Below are positions 16,337 to 25,952 of a stretch of 64,000 nucleotides of DNA, in pieces. A program made the position numbers and the translations under genes. The notes under the pieces are model-generated. The model was not told the origin of the DNA. It saw nothing but the letters and a program-made list of their open reading frames with translations, and searched no databases. Position 1 is the stretch's first letter. Each line of letters opens with the position of its first letter. Source of the DNA: Pseudarthrobacter sp. GA104 (lineage in GTDB: Bacteria > Actinomycetota > Actinomycetes > Actinomycetales > Micrococcaceae); assembly GCF_009741265.1 (NCBI RefSeq), contig NZ_WOWL01000001.1:1302001-1366000 (forward strand), written 5' to 3'.

Positions 16337-16475
16337 CCTCTCCCAATGCCTGCGAGGTGAGCTGTCGGATTCGGATGGGAGTCACCCGGCCGCGCTGCTT
16401 CCAAGGAAGTTTTGCGACTTAACCCCAAGGTCTTAGCCAAAGCCAAGACCAAAATTGGTTCCCCCGCCCCTGCCA
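16337..16475 (-). promoter_or_regulatory. c-di-AMP riboswitch (ydaO/yuaA type)
   Basis: Read on the minus strand, the leader has the conserved ydaO blocks in order. These are GGGGGAACC near 16459-16467, CTTGGGGTTAAGTCGC in the middle, GGGTGACTC, then CCGAATCCGACAGCTCACC and CGCAGGC close to the 3' end. It ends just before the ribosome site of the NlpC/P60 gene. The family binds c-di-AMP and usually turns wall-hydrolase genes off. Confidence 0.9.
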
Positions 16476-16532
16476 GACGATGAAATGCGAACGGACCTTG
16501 AGCGGTGGCAGAGTTAGGCAATCCGCACAAGA

Positions 16533-16557
16533 GCGTCAACTTCGGAAAAGTTGACGC
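16533..16557. terminator. Hairpin downstream of the M23 gene
   Basis: A perfect 10-bp stem (16533-16542 with 16548-16557) has a five-base loop, located after the M23 gene and before the NlpC riboswitch. It lacks a clear U tract. Its 3' arm on the minus strand supplies TTGACG, which could also be the -35 of the next transcript. Confidence 0.5.
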
Positions 16558-16642
16558 GAGTTAGACGGTACAGCAGTTTTGAGTGAATGTCACATTCAGG
16601 TCACGGCAAGTCACGATCATCTGATAGTTCACCGTCACTTGA

Positions 16643-17470
16643 CTACAGCCAGCCAGTCGGATCGACCACTTCGCCGTTGACCTGCACCTCGAAGTGGAGG
16701 TGGCAGCCCGTGGAGGCGCCCGTGGTCCCGCTAAGGGCAATTACGTCCCCGCGCGAGACGGTCTGCCCCTCCCTCACGCTGAAGGAGGAGAGGTGGTTGT
16801 ACGTGGTTTCCAGGCCGTTGCCGTGGTCCACCACAACGCGGTTTCCGCCGCCGAACTGGTGCCAGCCCACGAAGGTCACCGTACCGGTCGCGGCAGCGAA
16901 GACCGACGTACCGCACTGGGCCACATAGTCCTGGCCGCGGTGGAAGTCGCCTGAGCCACCGGTGATCGGGCTGACGCGGTAGCCGAAGGGGGACGCAGTG
17001 GTCAGCGTGGCCAGTGGAGCGCCGAGGCTTCCTGCCGAGGCAGCACGTGACACCGAGCCGGCGGACTGGGCACTGAGAAGCTGCTTGAGCTTGCCGTCCG
17101 GATCCGCCTGGGTGACCACGGCGGAACGGCTGAAATCGATCTGGGCACCGGCCTCGGCTGAGATCTGCGGCTGCGGCGTGACGGCTGAGGCTGCCATCGG
17201 AGTTACACCGGGAGCGTCGGTGGCCATCACGGGGCTGGTGGCCGGCACCGTCACGGTCAGCACCAGGCCTGTGGCTGCGAGTGCGATTCCGGCCTTCTGG
17301 CCGATTCCGCTCGCAGCAGCGAACTCGGTGACTTGGCGGAAGGGACCACGACGGCGGCGCGCATCACGGTGGGGATCGCGGGGGCGTTCCGTGGTGATGA
17401 CTTCAACAACCCGCGGCGTCGAAGCGGGCACCGCTGCGCGGCGGCGTCCCCTGGGGGTCTGCATGGACAA
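16643..17470 (-). CDS. Secreted M23 (LytM) metallopeptidase under c-di-AMP riboswitch
   Basis: This 275-residue exported peptidoglycan endopeptidase has a basic, arginine-rich N-terminal tail of about 50 residues. A hydrophobic segment (IALAATGLVLTVTVPAT) and linker follow, then the zinc peptidase domain. Its metal ligands are in FHRGQDYVA near residue 185 and the GCHLHFEVQ motif near residue 260. The start is taken as TTG at 17470, eight bases after GAGAGG; an ATG two codons later is possible. The gene is monocistronic, with its own riboswitch and promoter. Confidence 0.9.
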   Translation of the reverse strand: MSMQTPRGRRRAAVPASTPRVVEVITTERPRDPHRDARRRRGPFRQVTEFAAASGIGQKAGIALAATGLVLTVTVPATSPVMATDAPGVTPMAASAVTPQPQISAEAGAQIDFSRSAVVTQADPDGKLKQLLSAQSAGSVSRAASAGSLGAPLATLTTASPFGYRVSPITGGSGDFHRGQDYVAQCGTSVFAAATGTVTFVGWHQFGGGNRVVVDHGNGLETTYNHLSSFSVREGQTVSRGDVIALSGTTGASTGCHLHFEVQVNGEVVDPTGWL

Positions 17471-17480
17471 GAAGGGTTCC

Positions 17481-17670
17481 TCTCTGGAAAGCCTGCGAAG
17501 TTAGCTGTCGGATTCGGGTCAGAGAGTTCAAAGACCCGGTCCGCCGTAAGCAAGCTTCGGCACAGAGGTATCCACGGAGGATCCTTCACTGGAAGAGGCT
17601 TGCTGCTGACGGACTTCACCCCAAGGCAGTCCCCCGGCTGCCGTTTGTGGTTCCCCCGCCTCTGCCAGTA
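17481..17670 (-). promoter_or_regulatory. c-di-AMP riboswitch (ydaO/yuaA type)
   Basis: The minus-strand leader contains GGGGGAACC near 17650-17658, CTTGGGGTGAAGTCCG, a long variable hairpin, then CCCGAATCCGACAGCTAAC and CGCAGGC, the signature blocks of ydaO aptamers. It lies directly upstream of the M23 peptidase ribosome site. The overall organisation matches the second copy at 16337-16475, but the internal stem is longer. Confidence 0.92.
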
Positions 17671-17746
17671 ATGACTCGTGCACCTGATCCGCTGGCAGAG
17701 CTCGGCTCCAGATCAGGTAACGCTTTAGTATCAACGCTTGGGTTTA

Positions 17747-17776
17747 ACTATAGGGCCAAAAGTCCCAAAGTAACAA
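17747..17776 (-). promoter_or_regulatory. Promoter of the M23 peptidase gene
   Basis: On the minus strand TTGTTA (17771-17776), an 18-base spacer and TATAGT (17747-17752) precede the riboswitch by about 75 bases. Three GTAAC words (17717, 17770, 17792) flank and overlap it and may be an activator or MtrA-type site. Confidence 0.6.
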
Positions 17777-17835
17777 TTCCGTTATCTTTGCGTAACCGGC
17801 ACCCGTTGGGGTAGCCGGGAGGCCTCAAGCGGTCC

Positions 17836-18528
17836 CTAGCGTACGGCCACGAAGACGTGCGCCGCGACTTCCGGCGGCAGCTCCAGGGCCCCTTCGATGC
17901 CCGGGACGCGGACCGAAATGTACTCCCCCACCCGCTCCAGCGAGACCGAGGCACCGGGCCGGATTCCGCCTTCATCAAGCTGGACCAACAACTCGGGTTC
18001 CACCTGGATCGGCTCTGCCAGGCGGCTGACTGTCACCTCAGACGTCGGGCCGTAGGTCTTCATGGCCTCAAGCAGGCTGACCGCCGCGTCCGCAGCGGCC
18101 TGCGCCTCGCCCCCGAGGGCCGCCAATCCCGGGATGGGATTGCCATACGGGGACTCAGTGGGATGGTTCAGCATTTCGTAAATGCGCCGTTCCACCCGTT
18201 CGCTCATGACGTGCTCCCAGCGGCAGGCTTCGTCATGGACGTAGGCCCAGTCCAGCCCGATGACATCGGCCAGGAGCCGCTCCGCCAACCTGTGCTTCCG
18301 CATGACTTCGGTGGCGCGCTTCCGGCCCACCTCCGTGAGTTCAAGGTGCCGATCTCCGGAGACAACCACCAGGCCGTCCCGTTCCATCCTGCCGATGGTC
18401 TGCGACACAGTGGGCCCGGAGTGGCGCAGCCGCTCCGCGATCCGGGCCCGGAGGGCAACGATGTTTTCTTCCTCAAGCTCCAAGATGGTCCGAAGGTACA
18501 TCTCCGTAGTGTCGATCAGATCCGTCAT
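17836..18528 (-). CDS. ideR: Iron-dependent DtxR-family repressor (IdeR)
   Basis: This 230-residue regulator is very similar to IdeR and DmdR1. The winged-helix domain includes [20 protein letters not shown] and [11 protein letters not shown]. The metal and dimer domain has Met10 plus the C-x2-EH ligands in [16 protein letters not shown], and an SH3-like C-terminal domain follows. With Fe(II) it binds iron boxes and represses siderophore genes and activates iron storage. A matching box lies before the siderophore-interacting protein at 38.6 kb. It is divergent from serC across 280 bases. The start is ATG at 18528. Confidence 0.93.
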   Translation of the reverse strand: MTDLIDTTEMYLRTILELEEENIVALRARIAERLRHSGPTVSQTIGRMERDGLVVVSGDRHLELTEVGRKRATEVMRKHRLAERLLADVIGLDWAYVHDEACRWEHVMSERVERRIYEMLNHPTESPYGNPIPGLAALGGEAQAAADAAVSLLEAMKTYGPTSEVTVSRLAEPIQVEPELLVQLDEGGIRPGASVSLERVGEYISVRVPGIEGALELPPEVAAHVFVAVR

Positions 18529-18679
18529 CCAGCTCAGCTCCTCGAGCGCAGTACCTTGCGTTGTCCCACCGTACCGCCTTCACATGCAGCGTGGTCCGTT
18601 GGAAAGCTTAGCCTATTTTGAGTTTGTCCGAATAGTTGACGGCGCGGGCAGGGGCCCTGTCTCAATGTCTGGACTATGA

Positions 18680-19939
<1,260 letters not shown>

Positions 19940-19959
19940 GCCGGCAGCCTTAACGTACG

Positions 19960-19994
19960 ACGGCGCCGCCCGGGATCATCCCGGACGGCGCCGT
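19960..19994. terminator. Intrinsic terminator after serC
   Basis: A 17-bp GC-rich stem with one G-U-type mismatch (19960-19976 with 19978-19994) lies between the convergent serC and DUF3027 genes. Confidence 0.75.
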
Positions 19995-20004
19995 TCGTGT
20001 GTGG

Positions 20005-20559
20005 TCAGGAAGTCCTTGCTTCGTCGCCGGGCTGTCCACCGTCGCCGGGCTTTTCCTCCCCGGATTCCTGGCCCTGTTCCGGCTCCTGGGCCGGCACCTG
20101 CTCCGGCTCCTGCTCGTCCTCGGGTCTGACCCGTTCTGCCCACGGCACCCATTCCGGGGCAAGGATCGAATCCTCCGACGGCAGGAGGCCGAGTTCGTTG
20201 ACGGTGACGACCTTGGAGCGGGAGTTACGGGTGAGCACCGCGTACCACTGCCAGCCCAGGTAACCGGCCAGCTTCGATTCAAACAGATGGGTCACCAGGC
20301 GGTCGCCTTCGCTCTTGGCCGCAAGGTGCTGGCCGATCGTAGCCGGTGCCGTGATGCCCTCGATGGCGGTGCGGGCGGTGTCCACGGCTGCAGCCAGGAA
20401 GGCATCAGGCTTGCCTGTCCGCCACACCGGAACACCCGCGCGGCGCTTGGACATGGCCTTGGCCCCCGCAGCCGCAGGGTTGGCAGCGGCAGCAGCCCCC
20501 GCCGTCGGACCGTCCTGGTCCTGGGCGGCGGCCACCGGCTGTTCAGCTTCCGGGTTCAT
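20005..20559 (-). CDS. DUF3027 family protein
   Basis: This 184-residue protein has an Ala-rich N-terminus. Its conserved DUF3027 core (about residues 45-140) includes DAFLAAAVDTAR, LVTHLFESKLAGYLGWQWY and LLPSEDSILAPEWVPWAERV. It ends in a low-complexity Glu/Pro/Gln/Gly tail. The family is restricted to actinobacteria and its function is unknown. It begins six bases after the stop of the cold-shock gene, so both are probably one operon. Confidence 0.88.
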   Translation of the reverse strand: MNPEAEQPVAAAQDQDGPTAGAAAAANPAAAGAKAMSKRRAGVPVWRTGKPDAFLAAAVDTARTAIEGITAPATIGQHLAAKSEGDRLVTHLFESKLAGYLGWQWYAVLTRNSRSKVVTVNELGLLPSEDSILAPEWVPWAERVRPEDEQEPEQVPAQEPEQGQESGEEKPGDGGQPGDEARTS

Positions 20560-20565
20560 CGGCGC

Positions 20566-20949
20566 CTAAACGTCCAGCTCGTCGGCAACCTTACGCAGGG
20601 CAGCGGCGATGGCCTTGCCCTTGTTGCCTTCCGGATACTTGCCTGCGGAGAGGGTTCCGGAGAGATTGTCCAGCACGGTCACCAGGTCCTGGACCAGCGG
20701 GGCGAGTTCCTTGGCGTTGGGCCGTTTGGCCTTGGCGATCGAGGGCGTCTTGTCCAGGACGCGCAGCCCCAGGGCCTGGGCGCCCTTGCGTCCGTCGGCT
20801 ACCCCGAATTCAACCCGGGTGCCTGCCTTGAGCTCTGTTACGCCTTCGGGCAGCGACGATTTGGGCAGGAATACCTCCTGGCCGTCTTCGCCTGCGAGGA
20901 ACCCGAAGCCCTTGTCCTTGTCATACCACTTGACCTTGCCGGTAGGCAC
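20566..20949 (-). CDS. Cold-shock domain protein with C-terminal extension
   Basis: This 127-residue protein starts with a cold-shock OB fold: GKVKWYDKDKGFGFL carries the RNP1-like motif and EVFLPKSSL replaces the usual VFVHFSA of RNP2. A helical extension of about 60 residues follows. It probably binds single-stranded RNA or DNA. The start chosen is GTG at 20949, giving an MPTGKVKWYD N-terminus with AAGAAGG eight bases upstream. A longer GTG frame to 20985 lacks a ribosome site. It is upstream of and likely co-transcribed with DUF3027. Confidence 0.85.
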   Translation of the reverse strand: MPTGKVKWYDKDKGFGFLAGEDGQEVFLPKSSLPEGVTELKAGTRVEFGVADGRKGAQALGLRVLDKTPSIAKAKRPNAKELAPLVQDLVTVLDNLSGTLSAGKYPEGNKGKAIAAALRKVADELDV

Positions 20950-21175
20950 GTAATCAACCTTCTTCGTTCTGACGTCTTCTGACACGGCCAGCCGTCACCG
21001 CATCCGCACTGCAATGCGGGTTCAAGGTATGGCGGCTGCGGACCGTGTTGGTCTATCCCTCAAGGTTATCCTGCCCACCGCCCTATTGACGCTTTCAACG
21101 GCCCAGTGCAACCTTCCGGCTGCCTCCTTCAGCACCATTCACTCCCGGTGCGGCAGGAGGGGTAGCGTTACGTCC

Positions 21176-21409
21176 ATGACACCCTCGCGCTACCGGCGTG
21201 CCCTGATGATCATCGCCGCGGCTGTGGCCGTGCTTTCCCTGGTGGCAGTGGGCACCGTGATGGCCCTTGCCTTTGCCGGCTCAGTGGCTCCGGCCTGGGT
21301 CACCTATACGGCGCTTTACGGCCTGCCGCTTGCGTTCCTCCTGATGCTGTTCCTGGTTCTGGACAGCGTTGCCGGGCGCCGCCGGGCAGCAAACCCGGAC
21401 CGGCGGTAA
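21176..21409 (+). CDS. Small two-helix membrane protein
   Basis: This 77-residue protein has two hydrophobic helices (about residues 9-32 and 38-62), a basic N-terminus and a short basic tail. No family is recognised. ATG at 21176 has TAGCGT seven bases upstream, suggesting a leaderless transcript; an AGGAGG is present but 14 bases away. It precedes the helicase-associated gene by ten bases, so read-through is possible. Confidence 0.6.
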   Translation: MTPSRYRRALMIIAAAVAVLSLVAVGTVMALAFAGSVAPAWVTYTALYGLPLAFLLMLFLVLDSVAGRRRAANPDRR

Positions 21410-21419
21410 CGTTGGACTG

Positions 21420-23906
21420 ATGTCCCTCATTCGCGCATTGAGCAAGGAGCTGGAGGCACGCAGCGACGATTCACTGCGTGCGCTGTTCGATGCGCGGCCG
21501 GACCTCATTTCGCCCCCCGTTCCGGACTTCCCCGCCCTTGCCGCGCGGGCAAGTGCCCGGCTCAGCGTGCAGCGGGCACTTGAACGCCTCAACCGTCCGC
21601 AGATGCAGGTCCTCGAAACCCTCCACCTGTGCACCAATACGGACACCGGCCACAGCGCGTCCGCCGCGGGACTCCGGAAGATGATTTCCGGGTCTTCGGC
21701 AGCCTCGGTGGAGCGGATCCTGCATTCGCTGCAGGAACTTGCGCTGGTGCACCGCGCCGAGCCGCCGCACGGCACCCCGGCATCCGCGGCGAAACACCAC
21801 TACTACCTCCCGGTGGGTTCGCTGAAGGACGTGGTGGGCATCTATCCCGCCGGGCTGGGCAGGAGCTACACCGAGCTGGTCCGCCTTCAGCCGGCCTTCG
21901 CGCAGCGGGCCGTGCAACTGGTGTCCGAACTGCACCGCAGCGGTGTTGCCATCCACGATGCCACCACCCCCATGGAGGCGGCGCTGGCGCTGCAGCACTG
22001 GACCTCCTCCCCCGAGGCTCTCCAGAGCATACTGTCCACTGCCCCGGAGCGGACGACGGCGCTGCTCGCCAGGTTCCGGAACTGGGCCATGGGTGCCGTC
22101 CCCCAGGCCCAACGGAAGGCCTCAATCGCCACGGAAGGATCCGACGTCGGGCCCGTGGACTGGCTCCTGGCGCGGGGCCTGCTGGTGCCGCTGGACGCGG
22201 CGCACGTCGAGCTGCCGCACAGCGTGGGGATCTCGCTGCGCGGCGGTGCGGTGATCGACGATTTCACGTTGTCGCCCCCGGTCCCCCAACTCGGCCGGAC
22301 CTCAGCGGCGCTGCGCCGGAACGCAGCACTCAGCGCCATCTCGGAGACGCTGCGCCTGGTAAGCGATTTGCTCCACGCTGTAGGGGAGCAACCGCTGGTC
22401 ACGCTGCGCAGCGGCGGTGTGGGAGTGCGCGAGATGAGGCGCCTTGCCGAACTGCTGCGGATCGACCTGCAGCACGCGGGAATCCTGCTGGAGCTGACCG
22501 CACTGGCCGGACTCATCCGCCTGGATGTCGATTCCTCGTCCTGGATCCAGCCTCCGCAGCTGGAATGGCTCGTCCTGCCGCGGCAGGAACAGTGGCTCTG
22601 GCTGGTGAACGCCTGGCTGTCCAGCCAGCGCGTGCCGTCCCTGGTGGGCCAGCCCGTCAATGGAACGCGCAGCGTGCCGGCGGCACACCGTTCCGCCTCC
22701 GGCAGCACCGTCATCGCGCTGTCAGCCGAAGCGCAGCGGCCTGATGCCCCGGTGGTCCGCAAACGCATCCTGGAGATCCTGGATGAGCTGACTGCCGAGG
22801 CAGGCGCCCCGGACGGGACCGCACCAGTACTTGATGCCGCAGCTGTTCTCCAGCGCGCAGAGTGGGCACAGCCCAGGATGGCCAGGCGCTTCAGCTCGAT
22901 GATCCGCGGCGTGCTCGCCGAAGCCGAGCTCCTTGGACTGGTGGGATCCGGAGCCCTGAGCCAGCTTGGAAGCGCGCTGGCGGAAGACAACCCTGAAGCC
23001 GCACTTGCCATCCTGGGCGAGCACCTGCCGGCAGCTGTCACCCACGTTTTACTGCAGGCCGACCTCACTGCCGTCGCCCCGGGGTACCTGGCCCCCGAAC
23101 TAACCGGGAAGCTGCTGCTGATGGCTGACGCGGAAGGCCAAGGTCCGGCCACCACCTACCGCTTTTCCGCCGGCTCCATCAAGCGGGCCCTGGACAGCGG
23201 ACAGGACGCCGCCGGCATCCTGGAGTTCCTCCGTGAGCACTCTGCCACCGCCGTGCCCCAGCCACTCGAATACCTTGTGGAGGACACGGCCTCACGGCAC
23301 GGAAGATTGCGGGTGGGGGCGGCTGCCAGCTTTATCCAGAGCGAAGACGAAGCCGCGCTCCTGGAGCTTCTCTCCGGGCCGAAGGCGTCCGGCCTGAACC
23401 TGGTGAAGATTGCTCCCACCGTCCTGGTTTCCTCGGCGCCACCGCGGGAAACCGCCCAGGTTCTTCGCACCCTGGGGCTCTCCCCCTCCGTGGACGGCGC
23501 GGACGAACCGGTGGTCCGGCTCCGGGCAGCCCCGACCCCGCAGGACCACCTGCGCCCTGTCTACACCGCCCCGCGGACGGCGCCGGGGGCTGAGGAGGTG
23601 GACGCACAGCTCGCGGTCCTGCGCCAGGTGGGCGCCGCCGTCGGACACCGCGGCGGTTCCGGACACCGGGACGGCGAGGCCGGAACCCAGCTGGGGCTTG
23701 AGGCCCTGCAGCGGGCCATCAGGCTCAAGCAGCGGATCAGCATGAACGTGGTGGACGGGCTGGGGAATGCCAGCCTGGAAGTAGTTGTTCCGCTATCAGT
23801 AAGCGGCGGACGCGTCCGGGTGTTTGATCCTGCAAAGGAAACAGAACGCGTACTGTCCATCCACCGCATCATCGACATTGAGGCTGCAGAGGAACTGCGC
23901 CAGTGA
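21420..23906 (+). CDS. Helicase-associated domain protein (XPB N-terminal-like)
   Basis: This 828-residue protein matches the actinobacterial family annotated as helicase-associated or XPB/Ssl2-like N-terminal domain protein. It lacks Walker motifs. The N-terminal winged-helix-like region (MSLIRALSKELEARSDDSL) and a C-terminal WYL-like segment (LQRAIRLKQRISMNVVDG, SIHRIIDIEAAEEL) are visible. It is always found next to the bacterial XPB helicase and is thought to act with it in DNA repair or transcription-coupled processes. ATG at 21420 has TAACGT seven bases upstream, consistent with leaderless translation. Confidence 0.85.
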   Translation: MSLIRALSKELEARSDDSLRALFDARPDLISPPVPDFPALAARASARLSVQRALERLNRPQMQVLETLHLCTNTDTGHSASAAGLRKMISGSSAASVERILHSLQELALVHRAEPPHGTPASAAKHHYYLPVGSLKDVVGIYPAGLGRSYTELVRLQPAFAQRAVQLVSELHRSGVAIHDATTPMEAALALQHWTSSPEALQSILSTAPERTTALLARFRNWAMGAVPQAQRKASIATEGSDVGPVDWLLARGLLVPLDAAHVELPHSVGISLRGGAVIDDFTLSPPVPQLGRTSAALRRNAALSAISETLRLVSDLLHAVGEQPLVTLRSGGVGVREMRRLAELLRIDLQHAGILLELTALAGLIRLDVDSSSWIQPPQLEWLVLPRQEQWLWLVNAWLSSQRVPSLVGQPVNGTRSVPAAHRSASGSTVIALSAEAQRPDAPVVRKRILEILDELTAEAGAPDGTAPVLDAAAVLQRAEWAQPRMARRFSSMIRGVLAEAELLGLVGSGALSQLGSALAEDNPEAALAILGEHLPAAVTHVLLQADLTAVAPGYLAPELTGKLLLMADAEGQGPATTYRFSAGSIKRALDSGQDAAGILEFLREHSATAVPQPLEYLVEDTASRHGRLRVGAAASFIQSEDEAALLELLSGPKASGLNLVKIAPTVLVSSAPPRETAQVLRTLGLSPSVDGADEPVVRLRAAPTPQDHLRPVYTAPRTAPGAEEVDAQLAVLRQVGAAVGHRGGSGHRDGEAGTQLGLEALQRAIRLKQRISMNVVDGLGNASLEVVVPLSVSGGRVRVFDPAKETERVLSIHRIIDIEAAEELRQ

Positions 23907-23919
23907 AGGATTTCCCTGC

Positions 23920-25575
23920 GTGAACGACGGACCCCTGATTGTCCAGAGTGACAAAACCATCCTGCTTGAGGTGGACCATGAACTGGCAACTGAAGCCCGT
24001 CATGCCATCGCGCCCTTCGCCGAGCTGGAACGGGCACCGGAGCACATGCACAGTTACCGGCTGACACCGCTGGGGCTCTGGAACGCCCGCGCCGCCGGGC
24101 TGGATGCGGAAAAGGTGCTGGACACGCTGCTGAAGTACTCGCGCTTCCCGGTTCCGCATTCGCTGCTGATCGACGTTGAAGAAACCATGTCCAGGTACGG
24201 ACGGCTGCGCCTGGAGAAGGACCCGCAGCACGGCCTGGTCATGCGGACGGACGACTACCCCGTCCTGGAGGAAGTGATCCGGGCCAAGAAGATCCAGCCC
24301 CTGCTGGGGCCCCGGATCGACGGTGAGACCGTTGTGGTGCACGCCTCCCAGCGGGGGCAGCTCAAGCAGCTCCTGCTGAAGATCGGCTGGCCGGCGGAGG
24401 ACCTGGCCGGGTATGTGGACGGTACCCCGCACCTGATCGCGCTCAACGAGGATGGCTGGAAGCTGCGGCCGTACCAGCAGATGGCGAGCGACAACTTCTG
24501 GTCGGGGGGAAGCGGCGTGGTGGTGCTTCCCTGCGGAGCCGGGAAGACCCTGGTGGGCGCCGCGGCAATGGCTACCGGCTCCACCACAACCCTGATCCTG
24601 GTCACGAACACGGTAGCCGCCAGGCAATGGAAGGACGAGCTGCTCAAGCGCACGTCCCTCACCGCGGACGAGATCGGCGAATACTCAGGAGCGGTCAAGG
24701 AAGTCCGGCCGGTGACCATCGCCACGTACCAGGTGCTGACCACCAAACGCGGCGGCCTGTACCCGCACCTGGAGCTTGTGGACGGCCACGACTGGGGACT
24801 GATCATTTACGACGAGGTGCACCTGCTGCCGGCACCGATTTTCCGGATGACCGCCGACCTCCAGGCACGGCGCCGGCTGGGCCTTACCGCAACCCTGGTG
24901 CGCGAGGACGGGCGCGAGGGCGAGGTGTTCAGCCTTATCGGGCCCAAGCGGTACGACGCCCCCTGGAAGGACATTGAGTCCCAGGGCTACATCGCGCCGG
25001 CAGACTGCGTGGAAGTCCGGGTCGACCTGCCCAAGGACGAACGGGTTGCCTATGCCATGGCCGATGATGCGGACAAGTACCGGCTTTGCGCCACCTCCGA
25101 GTCCAAGACGCACGTAGTGGAACAGCTGGTGGCCCGGCATGCCGGGGAACAGCTGCTGGTCATCGGCCAGTACATCGACCAGCTCGATGACCTCGGCGAG
25201 CGCCTGCAGGCGCCGGTGATCAAGGGCGACACCTCCGTGAAGGTACGCCAGAAGCTTTTTGACGACTTCCGGGCCGGGGACATCCAGACGCTCGTGGTTT
25301 CCAAGGTGGCCAACTTCTCCATCGACCTTCCGGAAGCATCGGTGGCCATCCAGGTATCGGGTTCGTTCGGCTCGCGGCAGGAGGAGGCGCAGCGCCTGGG
25401 CCGGCTCCTGCGGCCCAAGAAGGACGGCAGGGCGGCGCGTTTCTATTCGCTCGTTGCCCGGGACACCCTGGACCAGGAATTCGCGGCGAAGCGCCAGCGG
25501 TTCCTGGCGGAACAGGGCTATGCCTACCGGATCATGGATGCCAAGGATGTGGAACAGAATCCCGCCGGGGCCTAA
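23920..25575 (+). CDS. DNA repair helicase XPB
   Basis: This 551-residue SF2 helicase resembles archaeal and eukaryotic XPB. An N-terminal damage-recognition-like domain (MNDGPLIVQSDKTILLEVDH) precedes helicase motifs: Q/I region LPCGAGKTLVGAAAM, motif II YDEVHLLPA, motif III GLTATLVREDG with RED motif, and C-terminal SGSFGSRQEEAQRLGRLLRP. It unwinds DNA with 3'-5' polarity in studied homologues. GTG at 23920 has AAGGA nine bases upstream and follows the partner gene by 13 bases, so they form an operon. Confidence 0.95.
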   Translation: MNDGPLIVQSDKTILLEVDHELATEARHAIAPFAELERAPEHMHSYRLTPLGLWNARAAGLDAEKVLDTLLKYSRFPVPHSLLIDVEETMSRYGRLRLEKDPQHGLVMRTDDYPVLEEVIRAKKIQPLLGPRIDGETVVVHASQRGQLKQLLLKIGWPAEDLAGYVDGTPHLIALNEDGWKLRPYQQMASDNFWSGGSGVVVLPCGAGKTLVGAAAMATGSTTTLILVTNTVAARQWKDELLKRTSLTADEIGEYSGAVKEVRPVTIATYQVLTTKRGGLYPHLELVDGHDWGLIIYDEVHLLPAPIFRMTADLQARRRLGLTATLVREDGREGEVFSLIGPKRYDAPWKDIESQGYIAPADCVEVRVDLPKDERVAYAMADDADKYRLCATSESKTHVVEQLVARHAGEQLLVIGQYIDQLDDLGERLQAPVIKGDTSVKVRQKLFDDFRAGDIQTLVVSKVANFSIDLPEASVAIQVSGSFGSRQEEAQRLGRLLRPKKDGRAARFYSLVARDTLDQEFAAKRQRFLAEQGYAYRIMDAKDVEQNPAGA

Positions 25576-25910
25576 GTCGCCACCTACCGGGTATGTCACG
25601 GGATGCCCGCAAACGTGTTGTCCGTGCCGCACCGGCTCGCGTGGCTGAATGCTTCCGATGCCCGTGGTTTCTGCTTCCAATATGCCCGTGTTTTCGCGGC
25701 GGCGAGGGCGTAGCGGTAATGGAAGGCGTGCCCGCGGGGGAGTTCGCCCAGGACCCTGACCGCCACGGACGTGTTCACCGGCTAGACCGAGAACCTCGCG
25801 GTCCCCAACGGCTCGCACAGGTAGGTGCCCGCCTCCATGGACGGGATCGCAGCGTGGAGCCGCATGTCAGCTTTGATGAACCCTCGGGCAATATTTGGTC
25901 AATATCTCTT
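25576..25910 (-). pseudogene. Gene-poor stretch with a possible decayed reading frame
   Basis: No intact gene is supported between the XPB gene and the leader of the secreted protein. On the minus strand a protein-like frame can be read from about 25865 to 25608 (MRLHAAIPSMEAGTYLCEP, then PRGHAFHYRYALAAA) but is broken by an in-frame TAG near 25783. The family is not recognised. It may be a remnant or chance. Confidence 0.25.
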
Positions 25911-25917
25911 CCGGACG

Positions 25918-25946
25918 TTGTCATCCCGTTATCCCCGGGCTACGCT
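25918..25946 (+). promoter_or_regulatory. Promoter of the secreted prealbumin-fold protein
   Basis: TTGTCA (25918-25923), a 17-base spacer and TACGCT (25941-25946) give the best promoter in this gap. Transcription would begin near 25953, leaving a leader of about 320 bases before the start codon at 26277. Confidence 0.5.
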
Positions 25947-25952
25947 CAGAGC

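Noticed and set aside
16329..16385. Upstream start for the NlpC/P60 gene at 16385
   Set aside because: The extra codons are the 3' blocks of the c-di-AMP riboswitch, and GTG at 16328 has a good ribosome site.
18601..18660. Iron box in the ideR-serC intergenic region
   Set aside because: TTAGCCTATTTTGAG has only a partial half-site and no symmetric arm, so autoregulation by IdeR is not supported.
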